DNA of 64,000 nucleotides from Xanthoparmelia taractica. Lineage: Eukaryota > Ascomycota > Lecanoromycetes > Lecanorales > Parmeliaceae. The stretch is taken from the NCBI GenBank assembly GCA_033085395.1, contig JANQBS010000091.1:83001-147000 (forward strand), in the 5' to 3' direction. Of the stretch, positions 10,846 to 23,090 are shown one piece after another (within the stretch, counting starts at the first letter, position 1; each line of letters opens with the position of its first letter). A program made the position numbers and the translations under genes. Below the pieces are notes generated by a model, which did no database searches, had not been told where the DNA came from, and was given only the letters and a program-made list of their open reading frames with translations.

Positions 10846-12228
10846 ATGGCTCCGTCTCAGATGGCAGAGCCCATGGATAATGGCCATGTCGGTCCTCACC
10901 CGTCTTACATTGAGATTGCAAAGCCATACATGTTCGAACCCCAAATCAAAGAATACCTTAACGTTGCTGGAGTATCGGAAGCAAAGGATGACAGCATTCG
11001 ACTACAGGGAGTCGCTTGGATCGATAGTGTGAGAAAAGCCATGCATCTGTAAGCAAAGACTGCACGCCTTTCTCAGTAGGCGCAAAAGCTCATTGCTATA
11101 GACCCGTACGAACTTACAACACCGCAGCGGTCTATTATCATAAATTTCGTCTGGCACATCCCGATAGCAATGGTTATATAGTCAGTACAAGAAATCCCAG
11201 ACTAATTTCTGTCTTCTAAAGGCACCGTAGGACGCTGCAGCAGCAGCTCTTTTCGCGGCGTGTAAGATCGAGGACACACTGAAAAAATCAAAGGAAATTC
11301 TTTGTGCTGCATACAACCTAAAACTTACACCAGCAGAGCAGCTTACTCCAGATGACCAGGTAGGTACGGAATCAGACGAGGAACCCCTCCATCTACTGAC
11401 TATCAAAAGCTGTTTGAGAATCACTCAAAGACAATCATCGGTTTGGAACGTCTCATGCTAGAAGCGTCAGGTTTCGATTTCAGGAATCGCTATCCTCAAA
11501 ACCTTGCTCTGAAGCTAGCGAAGCATTATCACGTAGACCGAGATACGGTAGGCAAAACTGCTTATAACATATCTCTGGACCTCTATCGCACCCTCGCTCC
11601 GCTCAAACAGACCACGGCCACCATGGCAATTGCGTGCGTGGAGTTGTCAGGTCGCATCAACGAACGGCCAATTTCGGAATTAGAAGCAGGCATGACTTAC
11701 AAAAGGTGGAAAACCTCTCGCCCCGAGGTCATGGGTATGCCCACGCATTACCTGGTTAACGACAGACCATATCTAATCATGTCATTTCCAGAAACGCTGC
11801 TTGATCTCCTGGACTTGTATACCCACCATCGAGCATCTACCATTGTCGGACAAGATCATGCCCTCGAGACCTTTATCAGCGTTCGGATTGCCCTAAATCA
11901 GGAAGCCTCAGCCAATCAGTATCCACGCCATTCCCAGAGTCACAGGGAAAGGTCCGCCACCAACGGCGCCAAAGCAGCAAACGGCACCATCGAACCGAAA
12001 GCTAAAAAACCACTTACACCAACCACGAGTCCTCGCAATGACACATTGAGAGACATTACTTCTCCAACTGCCAATGGCGGTTCAAAGCCTGGGCTGAAAG
12101 ACGGCACGGTGCGCTTCATGCTAAACCCGCAGCGCGCTAGAGACGAGAAGAATGCTGTGGCTGAGTTCTTTAAAGTCGAGGAAGAAGAGTACGAGGTCGA
12201 GGTTGAGAGGGAAAGACGTAGAGTCTGA
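10846..12228 (+). CDS. CTK2: CTD kinase subunit beta (cyclin-K-like)
   Basis: Four exons (10846-11048, 11102-11180, 11231-11359, 11410-12228) give 409 aa. The first half is a cyclin box: a SIRLQGVAWIDSVRKAMHLPVRT stretch read across intron 1, then TAAVYYHKFRLAHP, AAAALFAACKIEDT and a second repeat with ALKLAKHYHVDR and TTATMAIACVEL. This arrangement and the IEDTLKKSKEILCAAYNLK stretch fit the cyclin of the CTDK-I complex, which phosphorylates Ser2 of the RNA polymerase II C-terminal repeat together with Ctk1 and Ctk3. The C-terminal third is low complexity with many Ser, Thr and Asn residues. Cyclin identity is firm; assignment to CTK2 rather than a BUR2/cyclin-T relative is likely but not certain. 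Confidence 0.83.
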
Positions 12229-12895
12229 GCTTCCCCTGGGGCTAGATTTAAGCCTAACCTCTGACCATGGTCTGCGAGTAGGTCCTACCAGAGACGGAAC
12301 GCATCCGTCCATTCAAAGCCGAAACCCAGGCCGCCTTTGCGACATCTTTCAGGGGAAATCCCGTGGGACGGAGCGGCAGTGCGCCGGAAAAGTTGCATGA
12401 GGGTCAGCGCAAAGGCAATGGTCGGCTGGAGCACCAGATTCCGGGCCGAGGACGTCTTGCAGGGACGCAAGACGAGGTCCTGGGGCGAGCTTCGAAGAGA
12501 AAGAAGAGGCGCCGAGGCCGTTAGCCACGGCCTATGGAAGAAGAGAGCCAGCTTGAGAGCAACTGTCCTCGAATCTGCCAATCCGAGTCGCTAAATGAAG
12601 ATCAAGTCACAACTTCCGAGTGGCAAGAGCAATGAGGAGGATACATCGTTAGTGCTTGCACAATGTGTAGTCGTATCGGAGAGTCATAGCTCTAGACGAT
12701 AGCTCTAGACGATATGACCTCTGCTTCGGTATGAGTGACGGTCGTAAGATTCGTCAGGATGTATAACAAAAGCCCAAAATATCTGATGTGAAAGATGCTA
12801 GGCTACCATTGCTCCCGCCGTCCGTGCATATCCCAGTATCAAAAATCACGTGCTTCGAGATCCGTCACCTCGAGTGGTTTCTCTCAACGTTGGCT
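12229..12895. other. Convergent intergenic region CTK2/CDS1
   Basis: Lies between the 3' ends of two convergent genes. Open frames at 12285-12581 and 12337-12594 have no recognisable motif. Holds a 13-bp tandem duplication listed separately. Confidence 0.5.
12686..12711. repeat. 13-bp tandem duplication
   Basis: The unit ATAGCTCTAGACG occurs twice in direct succession and is followed by ATATG. It is too short to suggest more than replication slippage in 3' flanking DNA. Confidence 0.8.
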
Positions 12896-14496
12896 TCACC
12901 TCTTCTTTCCGACCACCCCTATCAGGCAGTCTAAAACTCGCTCTTCCACAAACCCTTGGTTGACCATGTACTTGCTCAGACCCTTTACTACTTCCACCAT
13001 CTCCTCAGGATCCAGCCCCTGGATTGCCCGCTCCATCACATCCCCTACACTAGCCTTGTAAATTGCAATGAAGCTCTGGTAGTACATGAAAGCAAAGAAG
13101 CCCATAATGAACTGGCAGTCCATACGATCGGTGATGCCGCCGTGACCCGGAATGGACTCGCCAAAGTCTTTAACTTTGAAGGTACGTTTGAGGCCCGAAG
13201 CGAAGAAACCGCCGAAGGGCGCAATGAGGGAGGCGAATGTTGCGAACACAAGGATGTGAAATTGCATGGGGGCGATATGAATGGTGGGAGGGACTTTGAG
13301 GGAGGCTGGAAGAGGGATATTGGTAAGAAACGAGGGGATGTGGTACGCCTGATGTATGAAAACAGGATTTGGGGTGCACGAGAGGCCCGTGAATATATTC
13401 GCGCCAAGGTCCTGAAAGACTATTAGCTTCGACAATCCATGGGGTGTGAAGTAGGACTCTATACGTTTACTGGGCATATGAAGTATTTGTACCGCATCAA
13501 TACGTTCGTCATGGCAAAACCGAAGATGATTGTACAGATCCACGCTCCAACAAAACCCTCAACAGTCTTCTTAGGTGAAAGCTTAATGAGCTGGGTACGA
13601 CCGAAGGTAATGCCACAAATGTAGGCGAAAATATCGTTGGTGATGACCAGGGACGCTGGGAGGAAAAACCAGATCATCCCCTCGAAGATGTTGTTCATGA
13701 TGAAATGGGCTTGTACGACGATCAGGTAGAGAGCCATGTGCGTCCAGGCGAATTGGGTGAATTGGAAGCGGTAATGGCCTTTTTGAAGAGAGCCAACAAA
13801 GAAGACGAACCCTGCAAAGGAGTCAGTCGCGTAGTTTCCCTCTAATTTTAGCTGGCTGCGGACCGTGGTAGCAGGAACATACCAATGACATAGAGCATGA
13901 AACTGATGAAGCGATGGTGGGTTGCGAAAGGTAGCAAGACCTTGTCTACCAACACAATGTGCTTGAAGTAATATATCACGCTTTCTCCATAGAGAAAGTA
14001 CATCGTGGTTCCCAAGAAGTACCAGTTCAATGATCTTGTGAATCGTAGATTTTTGGCTCTGCTTGGAACATTTGCGATGGCGATAACCTCTTTAAAAGAA
14101 ACGATCTGGATTCCCGTGACGATGGCTATCACATATAGATGACCTGAGAACATGGCAGTGAAGAAGCCGGCGATCATGACAAAGGTCCATATTGTCCGAG
14201 TGATGAAGGTCTGCTTTTTTTTCTCGTACTCTGATTGCGGTGGGGTTTCGGTCTCATCCTGTGAAAGTATGGAGGGGATCAGCACTGGTTGATGATTTGG
14301 CCCGTCCCAGTGAAAGTGGTGAGTCTGTAGCGAAGCTTACCTCTTCCTTGCTTGACTCCAGTTTGCCATTCATACTCGCTCTTGTTGGGCTACCTGGCTC
14401 GGATACGCCCTCGCTCTCGGATATGCTAGGTCTTCTTCCATTCTGATGGTTACTGCCCCGATGTTGAAATTGGACGTTGCGCCTAGGCTTGGCCAT
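12896..14496 (-). CDS. CDS1: Phosphatidate cytidylyltransferase (CDP-diacylglycerol synthase)
   Basis: Four exons (14496-14341, 14258-13883, 13811-13471, 13411-12896) encode 462 aa. This ER membrane enzyme makes CDP-diacylglycerol from phosphatidic acid and CTP, the precursor of phosphatidylinositol, phosphatidylserine and cardiolipin. The signature KDFGESIPGHGGITDRMD lies at about 372-389, matching the family pattern K-D-x-G-x2-(I/L)-P-x-H-G-G-x-x-D-R-x-D. Upstream, FGRTQLIKLSPKKTVEGF is also characteristic. Several hydrophobic helices cover the middle (WTFVMIAGFF, HLYVIAIVTGIQIV, FLLPASLVITNDIFAYICG). The first ~60 residues are hydrophilic and Ser/Arg-rich. The gene is divergent to the UvsD-like gene. 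Confidence 0.96.
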
Positions 14497-15032
14497 GGCT
14501 CTCTGTAGACGAACGGGCCAACTCCTATTTTCTGGACTCAAGCAGTATTTCAAGCGATGCGCGATTCCAGATGAGCGGTGCGCTCGCACTCTATTGGGTC
14601 CCTTCGCGATGCTCAATCAAACCGTTGCTACTTCAGCCAAAAGAAGCATGTAGAGGGCGAAGGAGGGCGCCGGATATACTGCGGACGGGAATGTTTGACG
14701 CTGCACAGGTTCAAATTCCGATCTATAAACGAACATTCAAGATCATGGAGGTTGAAGACGCAGGGCCAGAGTCGGTGGTGTTGCGGGCAGAGACCGCTGA
14801 GTGCAAGCTCAACCAAGCATTATTTAAATCCGCGCTACCTTAGCCTGCCAAAGGCTCTAGGTATTTAATTACGGTAGGGCTCTCGGGACCTAAGGAAAAT
14901 CATAACCGCGCCGCTTCCCGCAAAGGCTAGCTTGTAATCTTTCGAAACACGTCAAAGGTACGAAGCAGTCTCGACGTTTTCACTTACATGGTGGACTTGT
15001 AGAAACCTCAATGCGGGTGTACGACGAATCTC
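14497..15032. other. Divergent promoter region CDS1 / UvsD-like gene
   Basis: Shared 536-bp upstream region. Open frames at 14571-14868 show no recognisable motif. An AT-rich TATTTAAATCC lies near 14819. An upstream ATG at 15011 is described under findings. Confidence 0.5.
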
Positions 15033-17604
15033 ATGGACGACCCGGTCGGCGAAGATGATGATTACTCTGATGACGATCTAGACGCTTTGCCGGACCAGGC
15101 ATTCCATCAACTTCAACAAAATGCCATTCAGTCAACGCAACAACCGAGCCTGAGTGCCCAGGTCCAGCTTCCTACCATAAAACAACCTACAGGACTGGCA
15201 AGCGGTTTTGGACGATTATCTGTTACTGGGCCTGCCAGTCATGCTGCGAATCAATCTGCCTTTCAGGCGCCATCGTCAGACTATGGCGACTTCGATGACG
15301 ACATGTTGGACGGTGAGATCTTTGACGCTGCAGAGGAGCCTGATCTAGCTGTGAGATACATCTTTGGTGCTCATGCACAGGAGCCCGGGGAGCAGTCTCA
15401 AAGAGAGCAGACTAGGCTACAGCGTTATGGGCCGAATCAACGTAATTCGGAGCCCATAAGAGCGCAGCAACGTGTCAGTCAGCAAGGAACGGTTGGCGTG
15501 CCGTTGAATACTGGTAATGGCTCTGAAAGTCCGAATGCCACGGTACAAAAGGGGAGGGCCATGTGTATGGAGGACGAGAATAGGACTCGCCCGCCTCCAC
15601 AGGAGACTACGGATGTGAATGCTCTTCAAGCTCAAGTCCAGAAGGTTGGCTTCTCGAACGCTCAAATTTACAGGCTTGCTTGCTTATATTCCTTTTCAGC
15701 TGCTAAGTGAACGTGAAGCACTTCAACAGGCCGTTCAAAATGCCAATAACATCGCTTATTCAAAAGCCGGCGAAATTGCTATTGTGCGAGCGAATGCAAT
15801 GAAAGTTGAAAAGGATTTTGAGAACCGAACGATGGCTCTACAAAAACTGCACGCCGATGAAGCAGCTCGGCAAAAGATTGAAGTAGAGAAGGCACGAGCA
15901 GAGCTTCAGAAGATTGCCACAGAAAAAGACTTTCTCGATAACGATCTCGCGGAAGGCACCAAACAAATCCGAAACCTACAGAGAGCTATCAAGAGAGTAG
16001 GAGACAAGGGTTCCGAGACCACGGCTAAAGGCAAGGAAAACCAACCCGTAACCCCGAAGAAAAACAAAGCCTTGGCCTATGCAGATGGCTTTGACGATGA
16101 TGAAATCCAAGCCACGTCGCCCTCCAGATTAGTCATCAGATCGAAAGCGAATACTCCTAAAGCCGGGGCAAAACGAAAGAGAAAGCCTACAGAAGCCAGC
16201 CCTGTCAAGCCATTGGAGCTCACCCAACCAATCCAAATTGATTCGTTCGAGGAAACAGCTCGACCACAGAGCAATAATGTCCACCCAGCTAATGATCAAC
16301 TACCCCGGCCCTCGCCGGTGCGGCAGGACCAGAGATTCAAGGTAAGAGTTGCGAACGTATTGGGTTGCCAAATTAACGTCTACCGCCAAAGCTTACACAA
16401 AAATTGCTCGACCACCGCTTCACACCCGACGAGCCAAGAACATTCGAGCGCCTGACTACATTCGCGTTTCCGTCAAACCGAGAGCGAGCTCTCTCCACCA
16501 TTCTACTTGATAAAATGTCAACACTTACTTTGACACCAGACTCTGACGATTTTGCGGCTGCATTTGGTCTAATCATTATCTCGTTATGGTCCCAATGTAT
16601 GGAAGAAAAATACGTAAGCAATTTTCGTCCGTTTTTCCTTCGTTTCTGACCGTTTGGCTCAGCATCAGCCAGTGCATCTCCTCGTCGACCTGGTGAATTT
16701 CATTCTTGTGCTCAATCCAATAAAGACAGGACCGGATCTCACGAATGATCTGATGAGTCTTGTCCAATCAACAGCTGATGTGATACTCGTGCCCCGTTGC
16801 AAGAAAGAGTCGCCTCGAAAGGACAGAGCAGAGATTAGCTGCATTCAATGTCTTCAGGTAATGCAAATGATGGCGGACGACTGCTCTTGTGACACAGAGG
16901 AGGTAGTCCGCTTCTGGCGCACAATGCGTTTTGATTTCATAATGATGCTCCTCAATTTCATCAACCCTCTTGACGAAATCAACAGCATGCTCAGCATGCT
17001 TCATACAAGCGTTTTGGATCAGTCCTTTGCTATGATCATTCCCCCAAACAATGGACAGCAAGATGCATCCGAAGCTCATATCATTGACAACCTCTCCCAT
17101 CTACTCATCAACACTCCTCGTACTTCCCCAGGCGAGGAGCCACCCGATGCCGTCAAGCTATGCGGAGTCCGTCTCCATGTCCTTGGCTTGATTGAAGCGA
17201 TGTGTAACACCATTCACGGCAGTGAGGCGCTTGCGAAACATCGGCTTGTCATTGGCCATCTGGTACGCGTCATGAACGATGAGCTCGACCGAGTCTACGA
17301 CTACCACTACGGGTATGAGCAGAGAATCACTCTTGTCAATACCTCCACCCGACTCCTTTATTATCTTACATCCAATTACGCTCATCTCATCAATATGCAG
17401 GCTCGACTCTCCGTGGTGCCTGGCGGCGAAAAGAAATTCCTCATTGCTCTCACCCGTCTCGCATTCAGCGAGGGCGGCTTCTATGAGCAAGGCATTGAGG
17501 ATGACGTTGTCGATTGCGCGCATCAGATGCTGGAGGCCAGGGTCAGTCCTGAAGAGGCGGAGCAGTTGGTTGAGGCATTTTCCAGCGCACCTGTAAGCAA
17601 GTAA
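15033..17604 (+). CDS. uvsD: ATR-interacting checkpoint protein (UvsD/ATRIP/Rad26-like)
   Basis: Four exons (15033-15644, 15700-16341, 16392-16613, 16663-17604) give 805 aa. The N-terminus is acidic (DDPVGEDDDYSDDDLDALPD), followed by low-complexity sequence and a second acidic patch. Residues ~205-300 form a long coiled coil (LLSEREALQQAVQNANN onward, ending near LQRAIKRVGDKG). A basic Ser/Pro linker with KRKRKP follows, then a ~390-residue helical C-terminus rich in Leu, Met and Ile. This acidic/coiled-coil/helical-repeat plan and the segments around FLIALTRLAFSEGG match fungal orthologues of ATRIP, which bring the ATR kinase to RPA-coated single-stranded DNA. A 16-codon upstream frame starting at 15011 overlaps the start. 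Assignment rests on architecture and recalled similarity, since ATRIP proteins diverge quickly. Confidence 0.75.
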
Positions 17605-18102
17605 TGTCGGCTCTGTTTGGATTGCGGAATCGTTCAATTCACTATTTGCCCCCATCTTTGGCTTGGCGTTAGAAGCGCATGCACGAGTGCAAACCATACA
17701 TATGTGGTGCCTGTGGATACATACTTGGTGGCTTTGAAGGACAGGGCATCTAAAACCCCAAAGATAGCATTACTAAATTGTAAATCCGAATATCGTTGAC
17801 TGCAACAGCATGGCGTAATCTCCAACGTACAAGACCAGGGGCCGGTCCACACCCATTCCGATCATGCGGAGATGCGGACAGAAGGAACAGGTGCAAACTC
17901 GACCTGATAGCGTCTACCCACACTGTGGCACCTGCAAGTTGTATGACGGTTTCGGCAGACCTTTGCTGTCCGTTCGGACTACAGTCGGTACAAGTTTGGG
18001 GTTCTTTGAATCCCAGGTCGAAGCAAGAATGGTAGAGAACGTTGCATTCAAACACATGGATGGCTCCTTGAGACGGGCGGCGGAATATCTAAACGTCATG
18101 TC
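17605..18102. other. Convergent intergenic region
   Basis: 3' flanks of the UvsD-like gene and MED21. Only shadow-like short frames are present; no motif, repeat or RNA gene is seen. Confidence 0.5.
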
Positions 18103-18642
18103 TCACCGCTTTATTCCCCCAATGATGCCATCCACCTTTCCCAGCCAAAGCTCCCTCTCCTCCTCGGCCTTGTTTCGCTCTTCCAATGCTTCCCTGAGCT
18201 CGGCATCTAGCTCTATTACCCGGGCCTCCTGTTTCCCCTGACTGTTCTCCACACCCGGTAGCACGCCGATGAGGTACTCAATCTGCTTTGCTTTGAGCAG
18301 AAGATCTTGAGCTAGTTCTCGCTGCGCGGATGCAAATGTGGTGGGGGTGTCGGGACGTTGTTCCGGTGGGTAGGAGGAGGAATCGGGTTGCTCTTGCTGG
18401 GAAGTGGGTTGGTCATGGTTGGCATTGGCGCTAGAATTGTTGTGATTGTGATAGCGTTGAGAATTTACAGAAGGTGGGATGTGGAGGGCGGAGGAAGTGT
18501 GATGAAGGGATAGATAACGGATCGAAGCGTAGAATTGTGTTGCTAGCTTTGGGGCCTGTTATTTCTAGCGTAGGTAGGGACGTACAAGCAGACTTCTTAC
18601 TTGATCATAGCAGTCTTGAAGCTGTGTCAGGCGATCGGCCAT
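18103..18642 (-). CDS. MED21: Mediator complex subunit 21 (SRB7)
   Basis: Two exons (18642-18601 and 18555-18103) give 164 aa. Exon 1 has just 14 codons (MADRLTQLQDCYDQ) and exon 2 starts inside the protein, so a plain ORF scan misses the gene. MADRLTQLQD followed by LATQFYASIRYLSLHH is the hallmark start of MED21, a small helical subunit that pairs with MED7 in the middle module of Mediator and links it to RNA polymerase II. After a Ser/Pro/Gln-rich linker comes a second helical block ending in a charged coiled coil (EARVIELDAELREALEERN). The 45-bp intron (18600-18556) has a GTAAGA donor and AACAG acceptor. No in-frame stop interrupts exon 2. Confidence 0.92.
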
Positions 18643-19237
18643 GGTCGTTGGAACGGTTTGAGTTGTAGGGATCAATACCCTCCGAGTGCAAAAAGATGTC
18701 TAGGGTTTCTTCCGAAAGTAGGGCTAGGGCCCATACTAGCGCTGTGCATTCCTTTCCACCTTTTGGTTGTCCATCTCCGTACAACTGCATCTTGCGTACG
18801 GTAAGACCTCTTCCGCTGACGAGACACTTCAGAAGGATAGGAGACTGGCGTATCATAGTATGTAGAAGCTCCTTTCTACATGTTACTGCCGACCAGGCCT
18901 CGGGGCCTTTTGATTATGCTATGCCTGGGTGGGTCACCAGGTGACTTGATACTCTAGCGCTCATGAGCATGACTCGGGAAGAGCAGGTTTTGAATAGCCT
19001 TACAAAGATTGAAAGCTTGACGGCATTTCCATCTTCCTATAGACAACAAGCCAACTTTGACTGTATGACGTTGTCACCAACGCTGATGAGTCGTGCTCCG
19101 GACTTACTCGAATATTTGAAGCTTTACATGGACATAGCAAGAATGCTTAGGTGTCTCAAATGTTAATGAACCCATTCAAGTCATAATGACCTGTCTCATT
19201 GAAAGTGGTCTCCATGCTTTCTATGCAGATCTCGGAG
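18643..19237. other. Intergenic region upstream of MED21
   Basis: Contains the MED21 promoter and the 3' flank of the phospholipase gene. The short open frames at 18696-18944 and 18963-19166 carry no recognisable motif. Confidence 0.5.
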
Positions 19238-22200
19238 TTAGTACTGCTTATTCAAGGCATTTAATAGAGTTGCAAGTCCGGTCTCCAACTTCAATGCCAA
19301 ATGGAAAGGTATAGCTCCGAAACAGACGTACCTAAGGTGCCTTTCCCACCAATGGATTCTCCCCTTCTCCTCCGTTTCCAGTCTTTTAGCCCGTTTCCTC
19401 TCATATACAGCCCTGACCGTCCTCTTCGTTTGGTCTCGCCCGGCTGCGAAGTTAGCTCGGGCGAGAGCGACAACCTTATCAACCTCTTGTGGCGAGTAGA
19501 TAAAGTTCCAGGTGGAAAGGAACGGCGACGTATCTGGATCAATGCCATCCACGTTGGGATTTCGCAGGAAGGGAAAGTAAACAACCGTAATGCCAGCATC
19601 GGGAGCTAGGAGCTTCCAGTCGGCATCAGTCCCAACACGCGTGCTTTGCTTATCGTCGCTTTTGCCATCTATGGTAGTGCCAACCCAGACTGAACTCAAT
19701 TTGTTGAGTCAGCATGTCTTTCGCATTGTACTGAATCAAGTTAAAGTACAGGCCCAGGGTGTACGCGGAGAGCGGAGTGAGGACAAATTCCCCAACAAAG
19801 TCCTGATTTTTGGATGCCGGTACACGCTAGGAGGGATCTGCTTCCAATTTCACGTACCATTGCAATAACCCAGATCAGTCTCCCCAGGTTTTTCGATGTC
19901 GTGCTTCGCGATATCATCTTTGGCCCTTATTTGGGACATCCCTCTCTGCTCTTCTCGCGTCTCCGCTATTTTACCAGCAGCTTGTTGGGCTGTTGCTGCA
20001 TCAGCGGCATCTAGCTCCGTCTTTGTTTTGTCTTTCGCTCTAGGCCAGCCAGCACCTACGGGCCATCCTCTGACGCCGCGTTGTTTTGCGTAACCCTCGG
20101 CAATTGAGAGCCAATTCTCCTGCTTGATATCTGCTGAAGCATCAAAGCAGACAATTATGTCAACATTTCGGCCCCTACGTAGTAAAGGGTAGAGAGGAAG
20201 ATTGTTGCTCATGCCCTAGCAAGATTAGTATAAAGCGGAGGCAAACTGTGTGTTATGGCAGAGTCATGCATCCATCATCACAGAACATGGCAGTGACTTA
20301 CAGCATCCATAAGTTCAAGATACTCGCTGTTGAGGATGTTTGTAGGGCAAGTCGATGGCAGCCGGCTGCCGAGGCCTTTTGCGAAGTTTGGAATGGTCCC
20401 CGGGTCAATTGGATGCAATTTGAGCAAGTCCTCGTTCTTCTCCTCAATGAGAGCGTCGATACCCCCAAAGCCAGCAAGCCCTTTGAGGATCGGGCGGACC
20501 TCTTTGTAATAGTGAGCAAGCTGATAAAGATCCAGGAGTCAGCGCTTGCTACGTATTGAGGACGGTTTCAGTCCCCTGAAGTCCCTCGGAATGTATCTCC
20601 AAGCTCGAAAGATTCCTTGGCTCAAGGGGTCCAAACCCAAGAGTCACGTACCGTAGCACAAAATGCCGAGCCCCATATTCCCATCAGGAAGGGAATTCGA
20701 AGCTCTGGAAGTGGAGGCCTGTTGTCACTGTTCACACTTCTACCCATTTGGAAGTGACGACCGATGCTCCATGACGGAATCCCGGCCTCAAATTCCTCAC
20801 AAAAAAGCTCGTAGGGGGTGAACTCGAACCACTGGAACCATGCTTCTTGCTTTGCCTTTTCCTTGGCTGCGTTAGTAGTCTCGCCTCTCACTTTCTCGTC
20901 CTCTGTTCTTTGCTCCTCTAACGGTATCTCATGCCTAACAGCAGCATAAATAGGAAGTGGATTTGCACCGCCAGAGAGGTAATGTCGTTGGTTGGAGAGC
21001 TTGAGATCTCGATCGTCGATTCTGAGTTCATCTCGTGGAATCATCAACCGACTCGATAGCAGTAAACCATAAGCGTCAACGAGGCCAAAATCTGCTTGCG
21101 GGTCCCCTTTGAGTCGTTCCACGGAGCCAGTAAGGAGGAATTTATTTGTGGGAGCTCTCGTACATAAGTCGAGGAAACTGGGAGGGTACGCGATGTGGAC
21201 GCCTATGCGTCTCTTTAAGTGTTCTATAACTTTGTCATGTCTACGGCCGCCGAGACTCGAATTGTAGAGAGTCTGCAGCCAGCAACTGCCGCTAACCCCA
21301 GCACTGGACAATGTATATGGAGTCAGCATTGCTTATTTGAGGGATCATAACACAACATGTAACACTAATACAACGTCAATAGTCTCAAACCGCGTCACGG
21401 TCCCAAATATTATTCCGGAAGTAGAAATATAAACTCTGAAAAGTACGTACGTATAAGTCGCGCAGTCAAAGAGCCCTGCCTCTTGTGCCTGTCGAATTGT
21501 CATTTGTGCATGCTTGCAGGCGATGATGGGGTCATTTCTACACTCAAGTATGATGCTGCTCCAGCAACTAGTGCCCTCAGACCTCCACCTGATCCACACA
21601 CTGCGATGGTGGGTACGTCTTCGGGATCTACATCGGTCTCTGGGATTTCGAGGTACTTTGCCAGCGCTCGGGTTGTGTACCTCTTTCTGCGCCGCACGAA
21701 AGTCAATTCATCAGGACACAGTTCCCTACCGATCCTTACTCTTGCATCAAGAGCTATCTCGGGGTGAATATCTGTATCTTGCGCTTCTTGCCAGATCTCT
21801 TCGGCCAGAGACCCTCTGGCCATGTTCATCTCTCGTTGGAGCTTTACCACATAATCCGGAAGATCGTGCGCCCATTGCGGAATGAATCGATCTGTGATCC
21901 TTTCTCCAAGTGTTGTCCACTGAGGAGTTCAAAGTCAGCCAAAGGTCGATCTTTCTTACATACATACAAGGGGTTCTGCGTCTTGCTGGGGCACGAATAC
22001 CAACGCCTTCAGCACCCGTTCAAGTTGCTAATAAGTGGCTGAATGCAAGACCAAGCATTAAGATTACAACTGTTGCTCCTCTACCAGATGAAGGAATTTC
22101 CACGCGGTCTCACTAGGATTGTTTCTGACGAAGAACCAGCTTCATCGAACAAGTTATGGAGGTGAACTGGTTCCATGCTTATGAAAGATGTCTCGCGACC

Positions 22201-22438
22201 CTAAACGAAGACATTGGGGAGGGACGAGGTCCTTGAATGTACGTACGGGAATAGATGATAGCGATTCGCGGGCTATAGCAACATTGGAAGAGAAAGAGGC
22301 CCACGCTGCACTATCTTCATCCTCGAACAGTGGCTGACTTTCTACTGGAGCTTTGGGATCATTGTGTTGCTGCCTGGATGAACACGGGTCAGCGCATTCA
22401 CCTTGGACACTCACACGACGCCTGACATTGCTTGACAT
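19238..22438 (-). CDS. Cytosolic phospholipase A2-like / lysophospholipase (PLA2c domain)
   Basis: Nine exons fit in phase: 22438-22247, 22200-22114, 22027-21968, 21919-21542, 21488-21451, 21303-20652, 20520-20302, 20215-19858 and 19689-19238, about 811 aa. The nucleophile motif CGSGGGLRALVAG has Ser near 223; the catalytic Asp is expected in LMDAGMSNNLP (Asp ~541). AGVSGSCWLQTLYNSS, SAPTNKF-like RAPTNKFLLTG, NPLPIYAAVRHE, WFQWFEFTPYE and PELRIPFLMGIWGSAFCAT are all conserved PLA2c blocks. These enzymes hydrolyse acyl chains of phospholipids or lysophospholipids. No signal peptide or C2 domain is evident, so it is probably intracellular, unlike secreted phospholipase B. The N-terminal ~110 residues (exons 1-3) are poorly conserved and their model is less certain. 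It shares a 652-bp upstream region with EXO70. Confidence 0.88.
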
Positions 22439-23090
22439 TCTGACGGCCTTTTACGACCAATGGAAAAATATACTCGCCGGTTAGATTCTTTGGGGCTTCT
22501 CTTGGAAATAGTCGGCTGAGTTTGGGGCCATTGTTCCGTGCTACTGCTGTCATTATGTCGCACAGTCGAGCACTCGAGTTTGTACGTTAGTGAGAGAGTA
22601 AGTGATGATCCGACAGCTAAAGAAAGTATGCGCTGCTTCATCATCGTTAAAGCTTCACCCTTTTCGACCTTTCGTGGGAAGAGATCCAACACAAACGGCT
22701 GTCAAGCCACTAGTATTAGCTCATGCACAAAGCTGGCAAGCCCTTGGCACCAAAATTATGTATTTTTACCCCTCAAATCGAGATTCTCTAAAAAAAACTG
22801 CGCTAAGAATATGCAAGCTTCGTGCATAAGCTAATTTTCTGGCTACCAAGCACCAAAAGATCCGACGACAAGTTGGAAGCTTTGTACTTATCGCATACCC
22901 AGTAAAGGCTGCAATCGGAAAAGACCATACAAGGTCGCAGAAGCCTAACATTATACGATTCCTCGCGTGCGAGTTAGGGAATCAGTGGGTTCACAACAGT
23001 TTGGCTCCTTTACCATCAACAGAGGCCAGCACCCCACTGGGAGCGGTATTCTCAATCTCATGTATTCTGTTTAAGAAGCGCTAGCCGAGT
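22439..23090. other. Divergent promoter region phospholipase / EXO70
   Basis: No gene is supported. It contains several short A-rich stretches (for example CTAAAAAAAACTG near 22788). Short frames at 22538-22834 have no motif. Confidence 0.5.

Noticed and set aside
14690..14730. GGTTCAAATTCC resembling a tRNA box B
   Set aside because: Spacing and flanking sequence give no A box, acceptor stem or cloverleaf.
15351..15380. 30-nt GTGAGA...CACAG stretch in uvsD exon 1 that looks like an intron
   Set aside because: It is shorter than any plausible fungal intron and is in frame without stops, so it is kept as coding.
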